Shown: positions 27,622-35,744 of the stretch, piece by piece
Layout of the letters: each line of letters starts with the position of its first letter
Numbering within the stretch: the stretch's first letter is position 1
Source: Streptomyces sp. NBC_00440
GTDB taxonomy: Bacteria > Actinomycetota > Actinomycetes > Streptomycetales > Streptomycetaceae
Assembly: GCF_036014215.1 (NCBI RefSeq)
Contig: NZ_CP107922.1
Location: 217,585-281,584 of the forward strand
Direction of reading: 5' to 3'
DNA length: 64,000 bases
Notes under the pieces: generated by a model
The model's input: the letters and a program-made list of their open reading frames with translations, nothing else
Databases searched by the model: none
What the model was told of the DNA's origin: nothing
Made by a program: the position numbers and the translations under genes

Positions 27622-28212
27622 GTGGCACAGCCAGCACGATCGGAACGTCGGGTTCGCAACCGGGGAGTTCGGCCCGCAGTCGTCTTTCTCGCGGCATGCA
27701 CTCTCGTAACGCTGTCCGCTTGCAGTTCCGACGGTGGCGATCCCACTGAAAACAAGCCGACCAGCGCCTCCCCCTCGCCGACCGTCGACGCGAAGGAAGC
27801 CCAAGCACGGAAGGCTGTACTGACTGCCTATTCCGGCATGCGGCAGGAGCAGACGAAGGCGTACGCGGTGGGAAAAGACTCCGGGACGAAGCTCAATACC
27901 TACGCCTCGGACAAGGCACTCGCCAAGATCGAAGGTGAGCTTTTCCAGTACCGGCAGGCCGGCGTCGTCTTCAAGGGCAAGCCGAAGAGCATCGCCAAGG
28001 TGACGGCTATCGATCTCGCACAGTCTCCCCACAAGGCCATGGTGTCTGAGTGCTTCATCACCACGGACTGGACTGCGGTGAAGAAGGACAGCGGTAAGGA
28101 CGTCACCAGCCCCAATCAGGTTCACCGGTACACGGTGACCGGCTCAGTACGCACGATCGGCGATCGGTGGATGGTCGTGGACTACGCAGTCGACAAGCAG
28201 CACACATGCTGA
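27622..28212 (+). CDS. Lipoprotein
   Basis: A 196-residue exported lipoprotein. From the GTG at 27622 (GGGGAGG 5 bases upstream) there is a basic start, a hydrophobic core (about 14-32, VVFLAACTLVTLSAC) and a lipobox LSAC with the lipid-bearing Cys, then a Ser/Thr/Pro spacer. The mature domain is a small alpha/beta fold (KAYAVGKDSGTKLNTYASDK) reminiscent of NTF2-like extracytoplasmic domains. It overlaps the next secreted protein gene by 7 bases. Together they precede the Tad locus, so they may be surface accessories of the pilus. This link is contextual. Confidence 0.75.
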   Translation: MAQPARSERRVRNRGVRPAVVFLAACTLVTLSACSSDGGDPTENKPTSASPSPTVDAKEAQARKAVLTAYSGMRQEQTKAYAVGKDSGTKLNTYASDKALAKIEGELFQYRQAGVVFKGKPKSIAKVTAIDLAQSPHKAMVSECFITTDWTAVKKDSGKDVTSPNQVHRYTVTGSVRTIGDRWMVVDYAVDKQHTC

Positions 28213-29204
28213 GGAAAGCCACAGGCACCGTCGGGCTCGCGATCGTACTGACGCTTGCCGGTGCCCCGATCGCGGAGGCGAACCCCCACCCGAAGCCGAC
28301 CATTGCCCCACCCACGGACTGCGGCGACATGTCCGTCTGTATCGGGGCCGGGGTTGGCGGCTCGGACAGTAAGCCCGCCGCCCCGGAACATGGCCGCACC
28401 GGCAAGACCGCAGCGCGGAAGCCGGGCAAGAAGCCAACCTGTGACGTCTACGCAGGCCCTGGCTACGTCACCGTGGGCGACCCCGGACCGCAGACCGGCA
28501 CAATCAAAATGCCCTGCAACGACCCTGAACTCGGCCAGTTCTCCGGTGGCTGTTACTACAAGACGGCTCAGCCGCAGCCTCCGGCCAGCGACCCCGCGTG
28601 GAAGGGCCACAAGCCCGGGAGCGGAGCGATCTACCAGCGCACCTGCCCCATCGGCACTTCCGACGATCCCAACAACACCCAGTTGCAGGGCTTCGTTTGG
28701 ATGGCCAAGCCTCCGGCGGCCGCAGCAGTGGACCCTGCGCAGCTCGCGCGGGAAGCCGTCGACAAAATGACGCTGCTCGGCCCGAGAATCGGGATCACAC
28801 CCAAGCCCGGTGGCAAGGGCGTAGTGGGCATGCCGGTCTACATGTGGACAGCGAAAGGCGCCGAGACCTACGGCCCGAACGTCGCCAGCGCGTCGGCCGG
28901 CGGGGTGACCGTGAAGGCCACCGCGAAGGTCTCCAAGATCGTCTGGAATCTCGGAGACGGATCCAGCGTCACGTGCACCACGGCCGGCACCCCCTACCGC
29001 GCCGAGTACGGCAAGAACCCCTCCCCGGACTGCGGCCACCATTACAGCGAACCGTCCTCGACTCAGCCGTCGGGGAAGTTCCACGTCACCGCCACTTCGA
29101 CCTGGTCGATCGACTGGCAGGGCGGCGGCCAGACCGGCCAGCTCACCGAGGTCAGGAACAGCGCCGTGGACATCACGGTCGTTGAGGTCCAGGTCCTCAA
29201 CTAA
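28206..29204 (+). CDS. Secreted protein upstream of the Tad locus
   Basis: A 332-residue protein with a signal peptide (about 1-25, ending APIAEA). The mature part has several Cys and Pro/Gly-rich linkers. The C-terminal region (WNLGDGSSVTC, then GHHYSEPSS and FHVTATSTWSIDW) looks like a PKD/Ig-like beta-sandwich, a fold frequent in Tad-associated surface proteins of Streptomyces. The ATG at 28206 overlaps the lipoprotein stop. It is probably anchored or associated with the pilus. Not a recognised enzyme. Confidence 0.7.
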   Translation: MLRKATGTVGLAIVLTLAGAPIAEANPHPKPTIAPPTDCGDMSVCIGAGVGGSDSKPAAPEHGRTGKTAARKPGKKPTCDVYAGPGYVTVGDPGPQTGTIKMPCNDPELGQFSGGCYYKTAQPQPPASDPAWKGHKPGSGAIYQRTCPIGTSDDPNNTQLQGFVWMAKPPAAAAVDPAQLAREAVDKMTLLGPRIGITPKPGGKGVVGMPVYMWTAKGAETYGPNVASASAGGVTVKATAKVSKIVWNLGDGSSVTCTTAGTPYRAEYGKNPSPDCGHHYSEPSSTQPSGKFHVTATSTWSIDWQGGGQTGQLTEVRNSAVDITVVEVQVLN

Positions 29205-29239
29205 GCGTTCACGAAAAGACTTGAAAGGCCCCTCGCCGC

Positions 29240-29938
29240 ATGGAACCCCCCGTCGCCGCACCTCCGCTGCCGCGCCCGCAGACTCCCGGCCGTCCCGAGA
29301 TCCCCATCACCACCACGCCTCCGGTCAAGCGGGAGCGACGCTGGTCGGTTGCTGCACTGTGTATCGTCCTCGCGGTGCTCGGCGGGCTGGGCGCGGCCGC
29401 GGCCGTCACGTCATCCAGCGACCGCGTGAAGGTTCTCGCGATCGCCCGGGACGTGCCGGCAGGACAGGCCATCACCGATGGAGACCTGGTCGTGGCCGAG
29501 GTGTCCGCCGACGGCGCCCTGACCCCGGTCCCCGCCGGACAGCGGAGCAGTATCGTCGGCAAGCGCCCGGCCGTCGACCTGCGCAAAGGTGGACTCCTGA
29601 CCTCCTCGCAGCTGGGCGCGGGGACCGGGCTTGGGGATGACAAAGAGCAGGTCGGTGTGCAGGTCAAGCGCGGCCAGTCACCGGCGGGAACGCTCGCCCC
29701 CGGTGACAAGGTCCTCGCAGTGACCACCCCGGCCCAGGGCGACACCACCACCGGCGACAAGAGCGGTGAGACGCCGCCGTCGACGCTCAACGGGGTGGTC
29801 GTGTCGGTGTCCCGGCCGGACGCGTCCGGCACGGTGGTCGTCAACCTCGCGGTAGCGGACACCGACGGTCCGCTCCTGGCCACCCGCGCCGCCGTAGGCC
29901 GGATCTCGCTGGTCCGCGAACCGAGGAGCAGCCGATGA
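29240..29938 (+). CDS. cpaB: CpaB/RcpC-like SAF-domain pilus assembly protein
   Basis: A 232-residue protein with one transmembrane segment (about 35-57) followed by a SAF domain (VLAIARDVPAGQAITDGDLV) and a second beta-rich part. This is the Flp pilus assembly protein CpaB of Tad systems. It is ATGA-coupled to the TadZ-like gene and opens the Tad operon. In Gram-negative bacteria CpaB works with the outer-membrane secretin; in Gram-positives its role is less clear and may be in wall passage. The family call is firm from the SAF motif and gene order. Confidence 0.85.
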   Translation: MEPPVAAPPLPRPQTPGRPEIPITTTPPVKRERRWSVAALCIVLAVLGGLGAAAAVTSSSDRVKVLAIARDVPAGQAITDGDLVVAEVSADGALTPVPAGQRSSIVGKRPAVDLRKGGLLTSSQLGAGTGLGDDKEQVGVQVKRGQSPAGTLAPGDKVLAVTTPAQGDTTTGDKSGETPPSTLNGVVVSVSRPDASGTVVVNLAVADTDGPLLATRAAVGRISLVREPRSSR

Positions 29939-30810
29939 CGGTCACCGCTCTTGTCTCCGCGAAGTCCTCCGGCGTCACCACCACCGCCCTGTCCCTGTCC
30001 CTGGCCTCGAAGCGCGCCTCGCTGCTCGCCGAGTGCGATCCGGGCGGCGGCACGATCCGTGCCGGGTTCCTGCAGAACGCGGTCAGCGCCGGGTTCGGCC
30101 TCTACCATCTGGCGGCCGCCGAACGGACTGGACCGGACGCGCTCGCCAGCGCTTTCACCAACCACCTGTGGCCGATGGACGAGGCGGGCCACCGCAAACT
30201 CCTTGCCGGCCTCACCGATCCGGCCCAGGCGGCCGCCCTCAGCCGTACCTGGCCGGCCCTCGCGGAGGTCCTGCAGGTGCTCTCTGCCGAAGCCGGGTAC
30301 GACGTGTTCATCGACGGCGGGCGCCTCGCCCTGGAATCCGGGCACCTGCACCCCACACTGACTCCCACCCCGCTCCTCCACCAGGCCGATCTCGTCCTGC
30401 TGGTCGTCCGCGGCACCGAGCAGTCCCTCACGCTGGCCCGCCACCTCATCGACCCGCTCCGCACCGAGCTGCGCGAACGCGGTACCGGTGACGACGCCCT
30501 GGGCCTGCTGCTGATCGAGGACGGCGCCTACCGGGCGCACCAGGTCGCCGAGGCGCTCAAGACACCTGTACTGGCCGCGCTGCCCTTCGACCCGGACACG
30601 GCCGGCTACCTCACCCAGGGCGGCCGGCCCCCACGCGGCTACAGCAGGAGCCCATTGCTGCGGCATGCGCGTACCGCAACGGAAGCGTTCGAAGCTGCGG
30701 CCGCCCGCCGTCAGATCCAGCGCGAGTACCCGCCGCGCCCGGCCAACCCGCAGCTCGCCGGTGTGCTGCAGCGGCTCAGCCAGCAGCAGCCGGGCGGCCC
30801 CCGTGGCTGA
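29935..30810 (+). CDS. tadZ: TadZ/CpaE-like MinD-type protein
   Basis: A 291-residue protein of the ParA/MinD superfamily. The N terminus has a P-loop-like segment SAKSSGVTTTALSL in which the usual Lys-Gly-Gly is replaced, followed by LLAECDPGGG where ParA has its DxDPQG. Such degenerate P-loops are typical of TadZ/CpaE proteins, which position the Tad machine at a cell pole. Here they position the apparatus encoded next to it. Start and stop overlap neighbours by 4 and 8 bases. Confidence 0.75.
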   Translation: MTVTALVSAKSSGVTTTALSLSLASKRASLLAECDPGGGTIRAGFLQNAVSAGFGLYHLAAAERTGPDALASAFTNHLWPMDEAGHRKLLAGLTDPAQAAALSRTWPALAEVLQVLSAEAGYDVFIDGGRLALESGHLHPTLTPTPLLHQADLVLLVVRGTEQSLTLARHLIDPLRTELRERGTGDDALGLLLIEDGAYRAHQVAEALKTPVLAALPFDPDTAGYLTQGGRPPRGYSRSPLLRHARTATEAFEAAAARRQIQREYPPRPANPQLAGVLQRLSQQQPGGPRG

Positions 30811-32356
30811 CACCCACCAGCGCCCCGGCACCAACGGGCATCCACCACCGATGGGCCGCGAAGAACTCGCCGGGCTCCTCGCAGGACGCCTCGGCCAGCG
30901 CCGCCCCGAACCCACCCATCCCGCCGCCGCCCCGGCCCAACAGCCACCGGCCGACCAGGCGGGCCCGGCCGCGGTACCGCGTCTGGCCGGCCTGCCGGGC
31001 GAACTGCCCGTGGGCTGGGAGGTGATCGAAGCTCTGCAGTCGGACGTCTCGCAGCAGCTCAGCGACCGCGACCCCGACAAGCTCCTCGAGGAAGCCGACC
31101 GCCGGGCCATGGCCCGCTCCCTGGTCACCACCGCCGTCGCCGACTGGTCCGCCAAGTACGCGCAGGGCAACACACCCCTGACCGAAGAGCACGAAGCGAC
31201 GATCCGCACCGCGGTGTTCAACGCGATGTACCGGGGCGGGCGCCTGCAGTCCCTCCTCGACGAGGACGGTGTCGAAGACGTCATGGTCGACGGGCTGCGC
31301 GCGCACGTCGAGTACTTCGACAAACCCCGGCGCACCATTGAGCGCGTCGCCGACTCCCATGAGGAACTCATCACGTGGGTCAACCGGATGGCCCGCCTGT
31401 CCGGGCACGGTGAGCGCGGCCTGACCCAGGCGACCCCGATGGTCGGGTTCCGGATGCCCGACGGCTCCCGTGTCACGTCCTCGCTGCTGACCAGCCGGCC
31501 CTCGGTCGTCATCCGAAAGCACCGCATCCGTCAGCACGGCATCGCCGAGCTGACGCAGTGGGGCTCCATCAACCCGATCCTGGAGCGGTTCCTGACTGCC
31601 TGCGTCCACGCCCGGATGAACGTCCTGGTCGTCGGCGACATGGGTGCCGGAAAGACATCGTTGCTGCGGGCCCTGGGCCGGGAGATCCCGGCATCCGAGC
31701 GGCTCGTCACCCTGGAGTCGGACCGGGAGCTTTACCTGGACGAACCAGGGCCCAAGCCGGGGCCGGTCACGTTCGCCTTCGAGGCCCGCCAGTCCAACGG
31801 TGAGCGCCTGGGCGATAAAGCTGCCGGCGAGGTCACCATCTCCGACATGTTCGCAACAGCCTTGCGTTACAACGCATCGAGGGTGATCGTCGGCGAGGTC
31901 CGCTCCACCGAGATCGTCCCGATGCTGCAGGCCATGTCCGCGGGCGGCTCCGGATCGATGTGCACCCTCCATGTCCGGCGACCCCACGCGATCATCAGCC
32001 GCCTCGTTCAGCTGTGCACCGAAGCCGGGATGGCCACCGAAGCCGCCCACCACCTCATCGCTTCGTCCATCGACGTCGTCGTGTACCTCACCTACCTGGA
32101 CGAAACCGCGATCGGCGGCCGCAAGCACCGCTTCGTCTCCCACATCTACGAAGTCCACGACGTCGTCGGCGAAGGCGGCAGACCAACAACGACGGAACTC
32201 TTCGCCCCCCACGGCCAGGAAGCACGCGCCGTCTACAAGAACATGCCGACCTTCATCGCCGATCTGGAACGCACCAACGTCTTCCACCGGCCGTGGCTGA
32301 CGGACAACCCCCACGGCGCCTGGGGTCCCGCACTGCAGACGGTGAGCCCACGGTGA
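30803..32356 (+). CDS. tadA: TadA/CpaF pilus assembly ATPase
   Basis: A 517-residue secretion ATPase of the TadA/CpaF (VirB11-like) group, the motor for Flp pilus extension. GDMGAGKTS is the Walker A (K284). Downstream are an Asp/Glu box (LESDRELYLDE), the Walker B region (VIVGEVRS) and a His-containing box (SMCTLHVRRP). The N-terminal 60 residues are Pro-rich. The GTG at 30803 overlaps the preceding stop. It is GTGA-coupled to tadB. The assignment is firm and distinguishes this motor from the VirB4 and coupling ATPases of the transfer system. Confidence 0.92.
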   Translation: MADTHQRPGTNGHPPPMGREELAGLLAGRLGQRRPEPTHPAAAPAQQPPADQAGPAAVPRLAGLPGELPVGWEVIEALQSDVSQQLSDRDPDKLLEEADRRAMARSLVTTAVADWSAKYAQGNTPLTEEHEATIRTAVFNAMYRGGRLQSLLDEDGVEDVMVDGLRAHVEYFDKPRRTIERVADSHEELITWVNRMARLSGHGERGLTQATPMVGFRMPDGSRVTSSLLTSRPSVVIRKHRIRQHGIAELTQWGSINPILERFLTACVHARMNVLVVGDMGAGKTSLLRALGREIPASERLVTLESDRELYLDEPGPKPGPVTFAFEARQSNGERLGDKAAGEVTISDMFATALRYNASRVIVGEVRSTEIVPMLQAMSAGGSGSMCTLHVRRPHAIISRLVQLCTEAGMATEAAHHLIASSIDVVVYLTYLDETAIGGRKHRFVSHIYEVHDVVGEGGRPTTTELFAPHGQEARAVYKNMPTFIADLERTNVFHRPWLTDNPHGAWGPALQTVSPR

Positions 32357-33267
32357 CCACATCCCAGCTCGCTCTGGTCGCAGCCTGCTGCGCCGTTCTC
32401 ACCGTCACGGGGATCGTCCTCGCTGTCCGGGAACTGCGCGGCCGCGTACGCGATCCGATCAAGCCCGCCTCCCGGATGACGGGCCGGCTCCAGCGCGCGA
32501 AGGCTGAACTGCCCGAAGCCTGGCAGCAACGCTGGAAATATCTCCTCGGCACCGCCGGCCTGGTCACTCTCGTGGTGTGGGCGTGGACCGGCTGGCCCGT
32601 CCACGGCCTCCTCGCCGGGGCCGCCGTGCTCGGCCTGCCCTACACCCTGAACCCCGGCACCGCGGCGACGGTACGCATCGAGCGCCTCGAAGCGCTCGCC
32701 CAGTGGCTCAACCACCTGGCCGGCGTACACACCGCGGGCATCAGCCTCCCGCAGACCATCCGCGCCAGCGCCAAGAACGCACCCGCACCCATCGCCCAGA
32801 ACGTACGGGCCCTCGCCGACCGCCTGGGCGCCGGGATGGAAGCGCAGGACGCCTTCGCGCGCTTCGCCGACGAACTCGCCGACGGGGTCTCCGACCACGT
32901 GGTGCTGCTCTTCCAGTCCCACGCCGTCTACAAGGGACCCGGGCTCTCCGACGCCCTGGAAGCCCTCGCAGTCACCATCCATCAGCAAGCCGCCGACGCC
33001 CGCGACATCGAAGCCGACCGTGCCAAGGTCCGTAAATCCTCCCGCATGGTGTCCGTCGTGATCTGCGTCATCGTGATCGGCTGCATGCTCAACAACGCCT
33101 GGTCGGGCTGGTACCAATCCCCGCTGGGACAGATCGTCCTCGCCGGCCTGGGCGCCGCCTTCGCCTGGACCCTGAGCTGGCTGCGCCGCATCGCCCGCAC
33201 CAAGCCCGACCCCCGCCTGCTGGACCCGCTGCCCGCCTACCTCACCACCATCGGAGGCCAGCGATGA
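32353..33267 (+). CDS. tadB: TadB-like inner-membrane platform protein
   Basis: A 304-residue protein with hydrophobic segments near residues 4-22, 58-95, 235-255 and 258-280, and a cytoplasmic T2SSF domain between (WLNHLAGVHTAGISLPQTIR to ADRAKVRKSSRMV). This is the GspF-type platform protein TadB on which the TadA ATPase acts. It is GTGA-coupled to tadA and ATGA-coupled to tadC. The call is firm from the T2SSF pattern and order. Confidence 0.85.
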   Translation: MTTSQLALVAACCAVLTVTGIVLAVRELRGRVRDPIKPASRMTGRLQRAKAELPEAWQQRWKYLLGTAGLVTLVVWAWTGWPVHGLLAGAAVLGLPYTLNPGTAATVRIERLEALAQWLNHLAGVHTAGISLPQTIRASAKNAPAPIAQNVRALADRLGAGMEAQDAFARFADELADGVSDHVVLLFQSHAVYKGPGLSDALEALAVTIHQQAADARDIEADRAKVRKSSRMVSVVICVIVIGCMLNNAWSGWYQSPLGQIVLAGLGAAFAWTLSWLRRIARTKPDPRLLDPLPAYLTTIGGQR

Positions 33268-34157
33268 TCCCCCTGCAGGCCGTCCTGCCAGCCGCCGCCT
33301 CCGGAGCCCTGATCGGCCTCGCCGTCCGGGCCGCCTGGCCGGCGAAAGCAGACCTGGCCAGCGCCCTGGACCACCTGGACGCCACCAAAGCCCCCACAAC
33401 CCTGTCCACCGCAGCCCTGCCGGGAACGGACTCGCTGCCCTCGCGCGTGGGCACCCGGCTGCTCAGCGAGTTCGGCGGCCGCATCACCCTGCCCGTCAAG
33501 GACCTCGCGCTGCTGCGCAAGAGCCCCGCCGAACACCTCGGCAAACGCGTCCTGTTCGCCCTGTACGGGCTGCTCTTCCCCCAGCTGATGCAGGCCATGC
33601 TCGCCCTGGCGGGCGCCCCGTGGCCCTACGCCATGCCGCTCATCGCATCTCTGGGCCTGGCAACCCTGATGTGGTTCTGGCCCGGCAAAGACATCGCCCG
33701 GGAGGCAGCCGCCGCGCGCCTGGTCGTACGGCACGCGGCCGCCTCCTACCTCGAACGCGTCGCCCTCGCCCGCATCGCCAACTCCGGGGCCGCGCAGGCC
33801 CTGATACAGACCGCGGAAGTCGGCGACGGATGGATCTTCGTGCGGATGCGGCAGATCTTCCACCAGGCTGACCTGGCCGGAGTCACCGTCTGGGACGCCC
33901 TCAAGCAACTCGGAGACGAACTCGACATCCCCGAACTGACCCGCCCCGCCGACACCCTCGCGCTCGCCGGCGACGGCGCCGCCGTCTACACCACCCTGCA
34001 GGCCCAGGCCCGCCAACTGCGCATCGCGCTGCTCTCGGACCAGAAAGCCCAGGCGAACGCGGCGTCAGCGGCGATGGTTCTTCCCGTCACCTTCGGCGTG
34101 ATCCTCATGCTCGTCTTCGTGATGATCCCCATCACGATCACCATCCTCGGCACCTGA
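33264..34157 (+). CDS. tadC: TadC-like inner-membrane platform protein
   Basis: A 297-residue second GspF-type platform protein. Membrane segments are visible near residues 8-25, 90-140 and 270-292, with a cytoplasmic T2SSF domain (SYLERVALARIANSGAAQAL to LRIALLSDQKAQANAASAAM). It forms a pair with TadB. 22 bases separate it from the pilin gene downstream. Confidence 0.85.
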   Translation: MIPLQAVLPAAASGALIGLAVRAAWPAKADLASALDHLDATKAPTTLSTAALPGTDSLPSRVGTRLLSEFGGRITLPVKDLALLRKSPAEHLGKRVLFALYGLLFPQLMQAMLALAGAPWPYAMPLIASLGLATLMWFWPGKDIAREAAAARLVVRHAAASYLERVALARIANSGAAQALIQTAEVGDGWIFVRMRQIFHQADLAGVTVWDALKQLGDELDIPELTRPADTLALAGDGAAVYTTLQAQARQLRIALLSDQKAQANAASAAMVLPVTFGVILMLVFVMIPITITILGT

Positions 34158-34179
34158 CCCCAAAGGGAGAGAAGCAGCT

Positions 34180-34368
34180 ATGGACATCGAGGTCCTCACC
34201 GCGTGGATGCGCCTGCGCTACGAGCAGCTCAAAGCAGCCCGCGACGCCGGACAGAACAGCACGGAAGTCGCCCTCATCGCCGGGGCCTTCCTCGTTGCGG
34301 CCGGCCTGGTCATCGTCGCGATCAAAACGAAGCTCGCGGAAAAGATCGGCATCATCAACGGCGGATGA
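34180..34368 (+). CDS. flp: Flp-type major pilin
   Basis: A 62-residue prepilin. A short polar leader ends at Gly24-type position in ARDAGQNSTEVALIAG. Cleavage after Gly would give QNSTE, with the Glu at +5 that class III (Flp) pilins need, followed by a 20-residue hydrophobic helix and a short tail. GGGAGAG lies 8 bases upstream of the ATG. It sits between tadC and the TadE-like genes, exactly where Flp pilin genes occur in actinomycete Tad loci. A prepilin peptidase (TadV) was not found in the window, so processing must rely on a host enzyme or one encoded elsewhere. Confidence 0.8.
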   Translation: MDIEVLTAWMRLRYEQLKAARDAGQNSTEVALIAGAFLVAAGLVIVAIKTKLAEKIGIINGG

Positions 34369-34826
34369 ACACGACCGGTCGAGACAACAGACCAAGAAGA
34401 AGGGGCGGCGGGGTGAGGAAGCGGCTGAACACATGGCGGGCCGGCGCCCTGGGACCGCAGGGCGACCGCGGGTTCGGGAGCGTCGAAGTCGCGATCCTGG
34501 CCATCGCCGTCCTGGCCCTCCTCCTCACCTCCATCCAGGTCGGGTTCTACTACCACGCACGCAAGGTCGCCCAGTCCGCCGCCCGCCAGGGCGTCGAGGC
34601 CGGCCGGGCCTTCGGCGCCACCGACAGCGACGGAGTGGCCCAGGCACAGGACTTCCTCGCCCGGTTCGGCAACAGCGTGCGGGGCGCGAGCGTGTCACCC
34701 GCCGGCAGCACCGCCCAGCAGATCCGCATCACCGTGCACGGCACCGTTGCCACCCTCGTCCCCGGCCTCGAACTGAACGTCACCCAGTACGCCGAAGGCC
34801 CCATCGAACGGTTCACAAACCCATGA
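34365..34826 (+). CDS. TadE-like pseudopilin
   Basis: A 153-residue protein. A basic leader ends in GDRGFGSVEVAILAIAVLAL, giving a G/FGSVE processing site with Glu at +5 and a hydrophobic helix, followed by an extracytoplasmic domain of about 100 residues. This is the TadE minor-pilin layout. The ATG overlaps the pilin stop (ATGA), and its own stop overlaps the next gene. Confidence 0.8.
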   Translation: MNTTGRDNRPRRRGGGVRKRLNTWRAGALGPQGDRGFGSVEVAILAIAVLALLLTSIQVGFYYHARKVAQSAARQGVEAGRAFGATDSDGVAQAQDFLARFGNSVRGASVSPAGSTAQQIRITVHGTVATLVPGLELNVTQYAEGPIERFTNP

Positions 34827-35275
34827 ACGGCCCCAGCAGACGACTCCCGCAGGCCCTGCGCCAGGACCGGGGCAGCTACGCGGTCGAGACAGCCGTGCTC
34901 GCCCCGGCGCTCATCGCCCTACTGCTCCTCATGGTCGCCTTCGGCCGGGTCGTCGACGCGAACGGCGCCGTCGACTCCGCAGCCCGCGCCGCAGCCCGGG
35001 CCGCCTCCCTCGAACGAGACGCCTCCACCGCACAGTCCCAGGCCCAGACTGCGGCCGAACAGAGCCTCGACGGCGAGGGCATCACCTGCCGGACCAGCAG
35101 CGTCACCGTAGACACATCCGGCTACAGTCTGGACGTCGGGACCGCGGCCACCGTGACCGCGACCATCGCCTGTACTGCGGATCTCTCCGACATCGGCCTG
35201 CCGGGACTGCCCGGCTCGAAAACCCTGCGAGCGTCATGGACCAGCCCCATCGACACCTACCGGGGGCGCCAGTGA
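34823..35275 (+). CDS. TadE/TadF-like pseudopilin
   Basis: A 150-residue pseudopilin with the leader QDRGSYAVETAVLAPALIAL (G/SYAVE, Glu at +5) and a hydrophobic helix. The extracytoplasmic domain carries two Cys (ITCRTSS and TIACTAD) that could form a disulfide. It is the second of three consecutive pseudopilin genes. Start ATG overlaps the previous stop; its end overlaps the next start by 4 bases. Confidence 0.75.
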   Translation: MNGPSRRLPQALRQDRGSYAVETAVLAPALIALLLLMVAFGRVVDANGAVDSAARAAARAASLERDASTAQSQAQTAAEQSLDGEGITCRTSSVTVDTSGYSLDVGTAATVTATIACTADLSDIGLPGLPGSKTLRASWTSPIDTYRGRQ

Positions 35276-35736
35276 CCCGCACCGTGCGCAGATTCGTAGA
35301 CCGGCGCCGCACCGTACTGCGCGTCCGGGGTGACCGCGGTTCCATGTCGCTGTTCTTCGCGATCACGTCCGTGGCGATCCTCATGGTCATGGGACTCCTC
35401 GTTGACGGCGGCGGCGCCCTGAACGCGGAAAACCGCAGCACCTCCCTGGCCCAGGAAGCCGCCCGCACCGCCGGCCAGCAACTCGACCCGGCGCAGGCCA
35501 CCGAAGGCACCGCCATCACGATCGACCCGGACGCCGCCCGCGCGGCTGCCCAGGACTACCTCGCAGGCGCGAACGTCCAGGGAGACGTGGAGATCACCGA
35601 CGGCGGGCAGACCCTCAATGTGACTGTCCACGACACCTACCGCACCAAGTTCGCCGTCCTGCTCGGCAAGAGCACGCTCGATGTGACCGGTACCGCCAAG
35701 GCCCATCTACAAACCCAACCCGCTGCTGGAGGCTGA
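35272..35736 (+). CDS. TadG-like pilus protein
   Basis: A 154-residue protein with a basic leader, GDRGSMSLFFAITSVAILMV, one hydrophobic helix and a short external domain. Here the residue at +5 is Phe, not Glu, so classic prepilin processing may not occur; that is common for TadG-like proteins. The GTG at 35272 overlaps the previous stop, preferred over an ATG 36 bases upstream. It completes the trio of minor pilin-like genes. Confidence 0.7.
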   Translation: MTRTVRRFVDRRRTVLRVRGDRGSMSLFFAITSVAILMVMGLLVDGGGALNAENRSTSLAQEAARTAGQQLDPAQATEGTAITIDPDAARAAAQDYLAGANVQGDVEITDGGQTLNVTVHDTYRTKFAVLLGKSTLDVTGTAKAHLQTQPAAGG

Positions 35737-35744
35737 GCCGCACC